A stretch of 64,000 nt of DNA, taken from assembly GCF_010894455.1 (NCBI RefSeq), contig NZ_JAAIXY010000021.1, positions 62,001 through 126,000 on the forward strand. Direction: 5' to 3'. The DNA comes from Myxococcus eversor (GTDB taxonomy: Bacteria > Myxococcota > Myxococcia > Myxococcales > Myxococcaceae). The position numbers and the translations under genes were made by a program. Shown piece by piece: positions 25,170-33,488 of the stretch (the first letter of the stretch is position 1; each line of letters starts with the position of its first letter). Under the pieces are notes generated by a model that was not told the DNA's origin, did no database searches, and saw nothing but the letters and a program-made list of their open reading frames with translations.

Positions 25170-27667
25170 GCCTGTCGGAGAAGGATGCGTCCACTCCGGG
25201 GGGGACTTTCGTACCGTCCCCCGTGGATTCTTCGGTGATGGAGCTGATGGTGGCCGCGGTGCAGGCCCTGTCGGTTCGGGATGGTGGACAGCTCGCGCGG
25301 GTGCTGGAAGTCGTGCGTCAGGCGTGTCGCGCGGACGTGGCCGTCAGCCTGCGCCGCATCGACGCAGTCACGGTGTTCGAGCTGGCGGGCACTCCCGCCG
25401 CGCGCCCCCGGCTGGCCCACCTGGGAGAGGACCTCTTCCGGGGCGTGCTGGGCGAGACGCAGTGGTGCTTCTTCGACCCGAGTCCCCAGGACCTCGGCCT
25501 CCCGGAGCCGCTGCGCGGGGCGATGGCCGTGCTGCCATGGCAGTCCGTCGATGACCGCAAGGGCGCCCTCCTCCTCCTGCGCCGCGGCACAGGCCCTTTC
25601 ACGCCCGCCGAGCAAGCCGCGCTGCGAGCGCTGTCCGGCCTGCTGCTCACCGCCGCGCGCGAGTGTGACTTGGAAGGCGCGACGGAGAACCTGCGCGCGC
25701 GCGTGGACTCCATCACCGACGCGGTGCCCTGCGGGCTCGTCTTCCTGGAGCAGAACCGCGTGGAGACGTGGGTGAACAAGCCGGGCGCCCTCCTCTTGGG
25801 GCTGCCGGATGGCCAGGTGCCCGCCCACCTCATGTCCCGCGCCATGGCCACCCTGCGCGAGCGCGCGAAGAACCGCGCTCAAATCGAAGAGCGGATGGCG
25901 CGCATGTTCGACGGCAGCCAGCCCGAGCTGCGCAACATGCTCTGGCGCTTCGAGTCTCCGCACCAGACGCTGTCCGTCTCCTGCGTGCCCGCGCGCCGGG
26001 GCTCCGCGCGCGGCCGGCTGTGGGCCTTCCTGGACGTCACCGAGGCCCAGGACGCGCTCTCCGCCATGGGCGAGAAGAACGTGGCCCTGGACGCCGCGCG
26101 CGCGGAGGCCGACGCCGCCAATGCCGCCAAGTCCAGCTTCCTGGCCAACATGAGCCACGAGATTCGCACGCCCATGAATGGCGTGCTCGGCATGGCCCAG
26201 CTCCTGCGCGAGACGTCCCTCACCGAGGAGCAGCAGGAGTGCGTGGACGTCATCCACACCAGCGGCGACTCGCTCCTGCGCCTCATCAATGACCTGCTCG
26301 ACTTCTCCAAGATTGAAGCCGGCGCCTTCGAGCTGGACAGCCAGTCCTTCTCCCTGCGCCAGAGCCTCAAGGAGTGCCTGGGACTGCTGGGCCCGCAGGC
26401 CGCGAAGCGGGGGCTCACCCTGCGCCACTCGGTGGACGAGGACGTGCGCGACGCGCTGTTCGGCGACAAGACGCGGCTGCGTCAGGTGCTCGTCAACCTG
26501 GTGGGCAACGCGCTCAAGTTCACCCACGAGGGCGGTGTCACCGTCCACGTCTCACGCGGCGACGCGCGCCCGGACGCCGAGGCCCCAAGCTGGCCCTTGC
26601 GCTTCACCATCCAGGACACGGGCATCGGCATCCCCGCCGAGCGGATGGACCGCCTCTTCCGCTCCTTCAGCCAGGTGGACGCCTCGACGAGCCGTCACTA
26701 CGGCGGCACGGGGCTGGGGCTCGCCATCAGCCTGCGGCTGTCGGAGATGATGGGCGGCACCATCCGCGTCCAGAGCACCGTGGGAGTCGGCTCCACCTTC
26801 ACGCTCGAGGTCATCCTCCGGGAAGGCCAGGTGGTGCCCATCCGGCCCGCGGCCGAGCTGGACGTCACCCTGAGCCAGCGCCTGCCGCTGCGAATCCTCC
26901 TGGTGGAGGACAACCCCATCAACCAGAAGGTCGGCCTGCGCCTGTTCAAGAAGCTGGGCTACGACGCGGACGTCGCGGGCAACGGCGAGGAGTCCCTGAG
27001 CGCGCTGGAGCGCGAGCCCTATGACGTCGTCTTCATGGACGTCCACATGCCCCAGATGGACGGCCTGGAGGCCACGCGGCGCATTCGCGCGGACATCCGG
27101 CGCTATGGAAACCCTCGCATCATCGCGATGACGGCCAGTGTCATCCAGGGAGACCAGGAGCTGTGTCTCCAGGCGGGGATGAACGACTTCGTGACCAAGC
27201 CCGTGGAAGTGGGGCTGCTCGTGGCCGCGCTGGAGAACGCGGCGGAGGCGCCTCGCTTCGGACCGCCTCCCGCGCCACCGACCGTCATCTTCGACACGAC
27301 GGCCTTCCAGCGGCTGGAGCTGCTCACCGGCTCCGACAGGAGCGAGCTGACCACCCTGGTGCGCGACTTCCTGCGCAACGCCGACAAACACCTGGCCTCG
27401 TTCCGCGTGGCCCTGGAGGAGCAGGACGCGGCGGCGCTGACGCGACACGCGCACAGCCTGCGCTCGAGCGCGGCCCTGTTCGGCGCGGCCCGCCTCTCCC
27501 GCACCTGTGAGGAATTGGAGATGCGCTCGCAGCGCGAGCCCCCCGAGCGATGGGGCGCGCTCGTGGACTCGGCCCTCCGGGACTTCGACGAGGCCCGGAT
27601 GGCCCTGGAAGAGGCGGTGCCGGAGGTCCAGTCCGCGGGGACTCCGCCTTCGGACGCCAGCGCCTGA
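25166..27667 (+). CDS. Hybrid sensor histidine kinase (GAF/PAS-HisKA-HATPase-REC-Hpt)
   Basis: 833 residues, GTG start overlapping the hydrolase stop by 4 bp. No TM segment: a soluble sensor with a GAF-like domain (~20-160) and a PAS-like domain (~175-290). HisKA has phospho-His H331 (NMSHEIRTPMNGVLG), then HATPase N/G1/G2 boxes (LVNLVGNALKFT, DTGIGIP, GGTGLGLAIS), REC domain with D625 (VVFMDVHMPQMDG), and a C-terminal Hpt domain with H763 (HSLRSSAALFG). A full internal phosphorelay is thus present, but the final response regulator is not adjacent. The coupled RsbQ-like gene suggests that the input is the product or ligand of that hydrolase. It converges with the next gene, one base separating the stops. 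Confidence 0.92.
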   Translation: MSLSEKDASTPGGTFVPSPVDSSVMELMVAAVQALSVRDGGQLARVLEVVRQACRADVAVSLRRIDAVTVFELAGTPAARPRLAHLGEDLFRGVLGETQWCFFDPSPQDLGLPEPLRGAMAVLPWQSVDDRKGALLLLRRGTGPFTPAEQAALRALSGLLLTAARECDLEGATENLRARVDSITDAVPCGLVFLEQNRVETWVNKPGALLLGLPDGQVPAHLMSRAMATLRERAKNRAQIEERMARMFDGSQPELRNMLWRFESPHQTLSVSCVPARRGSARGRLWAFLDVTEAQDALSAMGEKNVALDAARAEADAANAAKSSFLANMSHEIRTPMNGVLGMAQLLRETSLTEEQQECVDVIHTSGDSLLRLINDLLDFSKIEAGAFELDSQSFSLRQSLKECLGLLGPQAAKRGLTLRHSVDEDVRDALFGDKTRLRQVLVNLVGNALKFTHEGGVTVHVSRGDARPDAEAPSWPLRFTIQDTGIGIPAERMDRLFRSFSQVDASTSRHYGGTGLGLAISLRLSEMMGGTIRVQSTVGVGSTFTLEVILREGQVVPIRPAAELDVTLSQRLPLRILLVEDNPINQKVGLRLFKKLGYDADVAGNGEESLSALEREPYDVVFMDVHMPQMDGLEATRRIRADIRRYGNPRIIAMTASVIQGDQELCLQAGMNDFVTKPVEVGLLVAALENAAEAPRFGPPPAPPTVIFDTTAFQRLELLTGSDRSELTTLVRDFLRNADKHLASFRVALEEQDAAALTRHAHSLRSSAALFGAARLSRTCEELEMRSQREPPERWGALVDSALRDFDEARMALEEAVPEVQSAGTPPSDASA

Positions 27668-27668
27668 G

Positions 27669-29342
27669 TCACCCCGTCATCGTGGCGAGGGCTGGAGGCG
27701 TCAACTCATCCAGCCTGGCATCGGGCGCCTCCACCACGCGCCCCAGCAGTCGCCGGAAGTCCTCCGCGAGCCGTTCGACCTCGGCCGGCAGGAACACGTC
27801 GGAGGCGTACTCGAAGGCGCCTCGCAGGCTCCCCTGGTCCTCGCATAGGAGCAGCGTCAGCTCATGGCGGGCCGTGCCCGGCACCGACGCATCCGGCGTG
27901 TCCGACAGCAGCGTGCAGCACAGGCCGGGGATGGCCACCTCGAAGGCGGCCGCGTTCTCGAACACGCAAGCGACCTGCACCGTCGGGGGCGCGCCCCGCG
28001 CGTCGCGGACCTGGCGCACCACCTCGTCGAACGGCAGCTCCTGATGACTCAGGTCCTCCGTGGTGCGCACGTGGTGCCTGGCGAGCAGCTCCCGGAACGA
28101 GGGGTTGCCCGTCAAGTCACACCGGAGCGCCACGGTGTTGGCCAGACAGCCCACCACGTCGCGCAGCTCTCGCCGCCCCCGGTTGGCCACCACGGTGCCC
28201 AACAGCAGGTCCTCCTGGCCCGCATGCCGACGCAGCAGCACGGAGAAGGCGGCCGAGAGCGCGGTGAACAGCGTGGCGCCCTCCCCGCTCGCCAGCGCCT
28301 TCCACGCCGACGTCAGCGCCACGGGCACGTCGAAGCAGACCAGTCCTCCCAACCGGGTGTCCTCGGCCCCGGCCCTTCGCGACGTCAGCGTCAGGGCCGG
28401 CACGCCCTCCAGCCGCGCGCTCCAGTACTCGCGCTGCCGCGCCGCCGCTTCACTGTCCAGCCAGGCCCGCTGCCACCGCGCCACGTCGACCCACTGACGC
28501 GAGGGCGACGCCAGCGGCGACGGCACCCCCGCCTGGAAGACGCGATACAGCGACGCCAGCTCCCGACTGAACACTCCGAGCGACGGCCCATCCGTGATGA
28601 GCCGATGCTGCGTCACCAGCAGGACATGCGTCTGGTCCGCCAGCACCACCAGGGTCGTGCGAAGCAGCGGACCTGACTGGAGGTCGAACGGCGTGCGGCC
28701 CTGCGCATCGAAGAGTGTCCGGAAGGACGCGGAGCGCAGCGCCTGCTCCTCGTCACCGGCCTGCTCCGCGCGCAGGTCCACGACGGGCAGCTCCAGCCGC
28801 GGCGGAGACGCCACCACTTGCGTCAGCCGCCCGTCCTGCTCGCGGAACGTCGTCCGGAACGACTCGTGGCGTCGCACTATTTCTTGGAGGCTGAGTCTCA
28901 GCGATTCGACATCCAGGGGACCGTCGAATCGCAGACCGAAATGGACGTGGAAGCGAGCACTGCCCCGCTGGAGGGTGTCGAGGCGCCAGACCCGCTGCTG
29001 GCCCAGGGACGCGGGCGGCGTCTCCCCGGAGGAGGACACCAGCGCCTCGCCGGATTCGCTCGGAGGCGACAGGGCGAACAGCGCGTCGGGGGAGGCCAGC
29101 GCGCGCGCCAGGGCCTCGATGGTGCGCTGCTCCCAGAGGAAGGACAGGGTGAGCGGCAAACCCAGCCATTGCTCCAGGTCATGCGCCAGGGAGATGGCGC
29201 CCACGGAGTCCAACCCCTGCTCGACGAGGGGACGCCGGGTGTCGATGGAGGCCGCGGGCATCTGCCAGTGCAGCGCGAGCCACTCCACCACCCAGCCCTC
29301 GATGGTCACATTGTGAGCAGGCAGCCGGGACTCGAATTTCAC
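27669..29342 (-). CDS. Orphan carrier protein-condensation didomain (NRPS-type)
   Basis: 557 residues from GTG 29342, chosen because GGAAG stands 7 nt upstream; an ATG at 29405 would add 21 residues. Residues ~15-85 are a phosphopantetheine carrier (EQGLDSVGAISL, S46). Residues ~110-550 are a condensation domain (SLGQQRVWRLDTLQ; RRHESFRTTF; GTVVANRGRRELRDVVG; HQELPFDEVV). The active-site HHxxxDG reads HRLITDG (246-252): the second, catalytic His is Arg247. No adenylation, thioesterase or other NRPS genes surround it. It may act in trans with another assembly line, may be a non-canonical C domain, or may be inactive. Confidence 0.85.
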   Translation of the reverse strand: MKFESRLPAHNVTIEGWVVEWLALHWQMPAASIDTRRPLVEQGLDSVGAISLAHDLEQWLGLPLTLSFLWEQRTIEALARALASPDALFALSPPSESGEALVSSSGETPPASLGQQRVWRLDTLQRGSARFHVHFGLRFDGPLDVESLRLSLQEIVRRHESFRTTFREQDGRLTQVVASPPRLELPVVDLRAEQAGDEEQALRSASFRTLFDAQGRTPFDLQSGPLLRTTLVVLADQTHVLLVTQHRLITDGPSLGVFSRELASLYRVFQAGVPSPLASPSRQWVDVARWQRAWLDSEAAARQREYWSARLEGVPALTLTSRRAGAEDTRLGGLVCFDVPVALTSAWKALASGEGATLFTALSAAFSVLLRRHAGQEDLLLGTVVANRGRRELRDVVGCLANTVALRCDLTGNPSFRELLARHHVRTTEDLSHQELPFDEVVRQVRDARGAPPTVQVACVFENAAAFEVAIPGLCCTLLSDTPDASVPGTARHELTLLLCEDQGSLRGAFEYASDVFLPAEVERLAEDFRRLLGRVVEAPDARLDELTPPALATMTG

Positions 29343-29549
29343 GCAAGCACTTCCACTCTGATGGAGGTGCGTGCGTGGCGGGGCGACGTCAAGGACTGCT
29401 TCCAATAGTCTGACATTCAGGCGTGCACGAGCAGACGCGGCCCGTCACCCGACGTCACCTGCCAATCCCTTCCGTTTCGATACACGCGCGCCCGGGTGCT
29501 CCGCGGTCCAGGGTCGCTGTCCAATGCCTCGCGGAAGCCCGGCTTGGGC

Positions 29550-30181
29550 TCACCGTGCTTTCGGCGCGCGACGGCTCTTCAGTCCCGAGAGGAACACCTC
29601 CAGTCCGAAGGTGAAGCGCGCATCGAAGTCAGGGTCGACCAGCGCGTCCACCGCCCGGGCCACGTGGGGAAAGCGCGACAGGGCGAGCGTCCGCATCCGC
29701 TCGGCCGCCGGAGGCCCCTCGCCCTGTTGGGCACCAAAGGCCTGTTCCTCGATGGTGAACCCGAGCACGTAGTCGAGCAACGCGAAGGTGGCCCAGCCCG
29801 CCTCCTTCGGCGGCAGGCCCAGCAGCCCCAGCGCCTCCATGAGCAGCTCGCTGACCCGGAGCGTGTTCTCCGACACCACGAACGTCCCGGCGAACACCCG
29901 GGCTCCATCCCGGTGGCGCAGGAGCGCGCGCCGCAGCTCCTCCGCCACGCCCTTCACCACCGGCTCCCAGCCGTCCCCCGGGGACGCGTACGCGCCACGT
30001 CCTCCAGGAGCGCGTCCGCCATCGTCTCCAGCAACGCCTGCTTGCTCGGGAAGTGCCAGTAGAGCGACGGCGCCTGGACGGCGAGCGCCTGCGCCAACAA
30101 ACGCATCGTCAGCCCCTCCACGCCCAGCTCATCCACCCACGTCCACGCCGCCCGCACCACCTGCTCTCGCTGGATACGCAT
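29550..30181 (-). pseudogene. Frameshifted TetR family regulator
   Basis: Two frames make up one regulator. The N-terminal part from ATG 30181 has the HTH (REQVVRAAWTWVDELG, LTMRLLAQALAVQAPSLYWH, FPSKQALLETMADALLE) and runs into an early stop at ~29954. The C-terminal TetR_C-like part continues in another frame (WEPVVKGVAEELRRALLR... to ...RRAPKAR). One missing base near 29985-29990, in a CCCC-rich stretch, would rejoin them. This is either a real inactivating mutation or a sequencing error. Context argues for decay: the divergent flavin monooxygenase next to it is truncated too. Confidence 0.75.
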
Positions 30182-30182
30182 G

Positions 30183-30990
30183 CGCCCGGGGACCTCGCCT
30201 GAAGGAGCCGCTCACCCTGGACGAGCTGCGCGCGAGCCTCGCCCACGTGGCGGGCTCCGACTTCGGGATGCGCGAGCCCCGGTGGCTGTCACGCTTCGGC
30301 AACGAGACGCGGCTGGCGGACACCTACCGGCAGGGGCGCGTGCTGCTCGCCGGTGACGCCGCGCACATGCACTACCCGGCCGGCGGCCAGGGCCTCAACG
30401 TGGGGCTCCAGGACGCGCTGAACCTGGGCTGGAAGCTCGCCGCCGTGCCGCGCGAGGGCGCGCCGGACACGCGGCTGGACAGCTACCACCACGAGCGTCA
30501 CCGCGTGGGCCAGGCCCTGCTGCGCAACACGGAGGCCCAGTCCGCGCTCATGGGCTTCACCCCGGAAACGCTCGCGCTGCGGGAGCTGATGAACGGCCTG
30601 CTGCGCAACCCCACCGTGAATCGCCCGCTCGCCGAGCACCTCGGCGGACTCGACGTCGCCTACCCGGACGCGCCCGTGCCTTCGCCCCTCCAGGCCCTGC
30701 CCCCTCTGCCGGGTTGGACAGGCCGGAGACTTCCCAACTGGGACCTGCGGCTCTCCGACGGAAGCCCGCGCCCGCTCTACTCCGCCCTGCACCGAGGCCA
30801 TTGGCCGTGGCTGCACGCGAAGGCAGGCCCCCAGGCACCCACCCGGTGGGAGCCCGCGCCGGGCTGGACACCCCGGCTGGAAGTGCTGGAGCTCGACATT
30901 TCCGACGACGCCACACCGCTCCATGGCCTCGGGGGGCTGCTGATTCGTCCGGATGGACACGCCGCATGGGCCTGGGCAGCCGGGCGGTGA
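30183..30990 (+). pseudogene. C-terminal remnant of FAD-dependent aromatic/rifampicin-type monooxygenase
   Basis: About 265 residues homologous to the C-terminal half of PheA/TfdB/Rox-type flavoprotein hydroxylases: FGMREPRWLSRFGNETRLAD, then GRVLLAGDAAHMHYPAGGQG (FAD pyrophosphate/ribityl motif) and LNVGLQDALNLGWKLA, plus the C-terminal thioredoxin-like region. The N-terminal Rossmann GxGxxG half (roughly 200-230 residues), start codon and promoter are absent. Homology begins only a few bases from the ATG of the divergent TetR gene, so a deletion that removed the whole intergenic region and the 5' half of the gene is inferred. Not expected to be functional. Confidence 0.82.
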
Positions 30991-31065
30991 AGTCGTTGTG
31001 GAACGTTTCACTTTTCCGTGAGACTTCACGCATACCGAGACGCGTCATACGACTCTGCTAGGGTC

Positions 31066-32622
31066 GTGAGCCTTCAGAGGTTCCCCCTGCGGACACGCAT
31101 CACGACAGGTGCCTTCCGGGCACTGGGTACGGCCGCCCTGCTCTTCCTGCTGCCCTGGGTCGTCTATGGCAGCGCCATCTCGTCGCACTATGGCCTGCGC
31201 GACGACTACGCGATTCAGCGGGAGGCCCGCGAGGAGCCCGGGAAGATTCTGCGGGTGTGCGGCGCCATGGGCCGTCCGTTGTATGGCTGGCTCCTGGAGC
31301 GCTCCACGCGTGAGACGGACGGCGTGGAGGGACTGAGCGGCCTGCGGGCGCTGGGCGTGCTGGGGCTGGCCCTGCTGTCGCTCGCGCTCTACCTGCTGTT
31401 GCGGTCCGAGGGGTGGCGACGGGCTCCCGCCGCGCTGCTCGCCGCGTTCCTCACGGTGATTCCCTCCGCGCAGGTGGTGGCGAGCTGGAGCATCTGCTGG
31501 CCTCAGGGAGTGGCGCTGCTCGCGAGCGCCGCGGCCTTCGCCCTGGCGCGACGGGGGCTGCGCCCTTCCGCGAGCGGGACGCTGCGCTGGGCCTGGTGCG
31601 TGGGCGCGGTGGTGGCCCTGGCCGCGTCGACGCTCATCTATCAAGCGAGCGGTCCGTTCTACGCGGTGCTGCTCGCGGCGGCGCTGGTGACGCGGCGGTT
31701 CGACGACGCGCGGACGCCGGCGCGCTGGCTCGCCAGCCACCTGTTCGTCGTGGGTGGAGGCCTGGGGCTCGCCTATGTCATCACCCGGCTGACCTTCTGG
31801 CTGGGGCTCTTCACGCCGTCGCCGCGCATGGTGCTGGAGCGGCACTTCGTGGACAAGGCGGGCTGGTTCGTCACCCAGGTGCTGCCCAACGCGCTGGCGC
31901 TGAACGCGCTCAACGACACGGACGCCGCGCCCTCCGGGGGCTACTGGCCCATGGTGGGGGTGACGCTGACGGTGCTCGCGCTGGCGCTCGTCGTCGAGGG
32001 ACGGCGCGCGGGACGCGTGGGCGTGGGGACGTGGGTGATGGCCCTGGTGGGCCTGTCGGGCGTCGCGTACTGCGCCAGCCTGCTCGCCAGCGAGCGGTGG
32101 CCCACGTACCGCACGCTGTATGCCCTCACCGGCGTGTGGAGCGTGTTCTTCTTCGCCGCCGTGTTGAAGCTGGGAGAGCTGTGGCCCACGCGGGGGCCTC
32201 GCGTGGCGGTGGCGGTGCTGGGCGGCTTCGTCGCGGTGAGCGCCCTGCTCGCGCACCAGCAATCCGTGGAGCTGTTCGCGCGGCCCCAGGGCCGGGAGCT
32301 GGAGCTGATGCGGCAGGGAGCCGCCGCCATCGTCCCCTCGCGCAAGCCGCGCGTCTTCGTCCTCACCGCGCGGCAGCGGGACTCGTCCGCGTCCCAGCGC
32401 TACCTGGACGAGTTCGGCTCCGTGTCCGTCGACACCGAGTGGGTGGCCAAGGAGCTGCTCGCCACCGCCGTCCGGGAGCGCTTCCCGCTCGAGCGCGACC
32501 CGCGGGCCCTCTACCGCTTCGCCGCGGGCCCCCTCCTTCCCGAGGCGGGCGCCTACGACATCCTCGTCGACATGCGCCAGGTGCGGCTGGCGTCCGCCAG
32601 GCCCATCCAGCTCGCTCGCTGA
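31066..32622 (+). CDS. Polytopic membrane protein, possible GtrII-like glucosyltransferase
   Basis: 518 residues from GTG 31066; a GTG at 31018 is the alternative, but neither has a strong ribosome-binding site. A -10-like TAGGGT lies just upstream. About 10-11 TM helices start at residue ~17 (LGTAALLFLLPWVVYG). An early acidic loop with HYGLRDDYAIQRE and GRPLYGWLLE resembles the GtrII/PF14264 glucosyltransferase family. The C-terminal ~110 residues are soluble. Role in modifying a surface glycan is a tentative family inference. It is followed after 74 bp by a carbonic anhydrase gene on the same strand. Confidence 0.7.
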   Translation: MSLQRFPLRTRITTGAFRALGTAALLFLLPWVVYGSAISSHYGLRDDYAIQREAREEPGKILRVCGAMGRPLYGWLLERSTRETDGVEGLSGLRALGVLGLALLSLALYLLLRSEGWRRAPAALLAAFLTVIPSAQVVASWSICWPQGVALLASAAAFALARRGLRPSASGTLRWAWCVGAVVALAASTLIYQASGPFYAVLLAAALVTRRFDDARTPARWLASHLFVVGGGLGLAYVITRLTFWLGLFTPSPRMVLERHFVDKAGWFVTQVLPNALALNALNDTDAAPSGGYWPMVGVTLTVLALALVVEGRRAGRVGVGTWVMALVGLSGVAYCASLLASERWPTYRTLYALTGVWSVFFFAAVLKLGELWPTRGPRVAVAVLGGFVAVSALLAHQQSVELFARPQGRELELMRQGAAAIVPSRKPRVFVLTARQRDSSASQRYLDEFGSVSVDTEWVAKELLATAVRERFPLERDPRALYRFAAGPLLPEAGAYDILVDMRQVRLASARPIQLAR

Positions 32623-32696
32623 AGCGGGGCCGCCGGCACCTGAACCGACATTCTCCCGTTGACGCGGGGGCACCGGGCCGGGCATGCCCCCGGTCC

Positions 32697-33347
32697 GTGC
32701 CCTCCTACGAACAGATTTTCGAGAACAACCGTCGCTGGTCCGCGGCCAAGACGAAGGACGACCCGAAGTACTTCGAGCGGCTGTCCGCCGAGCACAACCC
32801 CGAGTACCTCTACATCGGCTGCTCCGACAGCCGGGTGCCCGCCAACGAAATCATGGGCGTGGAGCCCGGGGACGTCTTCGTCCACCGCAACGTCGCGAAC
32901 CTGGTCAACAACGTCGACCTGAACGTGATGTCGGTCATCAACTACGCGGTCCGCCACCTGTCGGTGAAGCGCATCGTCGTCTGCGGCCACTACGGCTGTC
33001 AGGGCGTGAAGGCCGCCATGCAGCCCCGGGATTTGGGCATCCTCAACCCGTGGCTGCGCAACGTGCGGGACGTCTACCGGCTCCACAAGGCGGAGCTGGA
33101 CGCGCTCACCGACCCCGAGGCCCGCTACGCCCGGCTGGTGGAGCTGAACGTCACCGAGCAGTGCTTCAGCATCGTCAAGACGGCCGCCGTGCAGCGCACC
33201 TATCTGGAGAAGGGCTTCCCCACCGTGCACGGCTGGGTGTTCGACATGCGCACCGGCCTGCTGAGGGACTTGGAGCTGGACTTCCCCAAGCTGCTGCGCG
33301 ACGTGCAGGAGGTCTACAACCTCATGGACAAGGACTCGACTCCCTAG
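32697..33347 (+). CDS. can: Beta-class carbonic anhydrase
   Basis: 216 residues from GTG 32697 (MPSYEQIFENN...); no ATG precedes in frame near a ribosome-binding site. Zinc ligands C42, H98 and C101 and the catalytic dyad D44-R46 are seen in GCSDSRVPAN and CGHYGC. Family features VEPGDVFVHRNVANLV and NYAVRHLSVKRIVV are complete and the length is normal. Interconverts CO2 and bicarbonate in the cytoplasm. A bicarbonate-type cyclase is encoded 19 kb away, but no direct link is shown. Confidence 0.93.
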   Translation: MPSYEQIFENNRRWSAAKTKDDPKYFERLSAEHNPEYLYIGCSDSRVPANEIMGVEPGDVFVHRNVANLVNNVDLNVMSVINYAVRHLSVKRIVVCGHYGCQGVKAAMQPRDLGILNPWLRNVRDVYRLHKAELDALTDPEARYARLVELNVTEQCFSIVKTAAVQRTYLEKGFPTVHGWVFDMRTGLLRDLELDFPKLLRDVQEVYNLMDKDSTP

Positions 33348-33488
33348 CGGGCGACCTCAGTCGTGTCGCAGCGCGATGTGGGATTGCGAAGGCCCCGGGA
33401 CATTCTCGGGACGCACCAGCGGCTCGCTTGTTATCAATGACTTGGAAGTCTTCCTGTTTTTACACACCCCCTGGAAGACAACACCAAC

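Noticed and set aside
30987..31029. GTGAAGTC...GACTTCAC inverted repeat between the monooxygenase remnant and the membrane protein gene
   Set aside because: Perfect 8-bp arms but a 27-nt spacer and no regulator nearby; could be chance.
31413..33347. Fusion of the membrane protein frame with carbonic anhydrase
   Set aside because: The long frame through 31413-32696 is a shadow of the membrane protein gene; the anhydrase begins at its own GTG (32697).
33444..33461. GGAAG-T-CTTCC followed by a T-run, terminator-like, after the carbonic anhydrase gene
   Set aside because: The stem is too short and the loop too small; the AT-rich segment is more likely promoter DNA of the glucanase gene.
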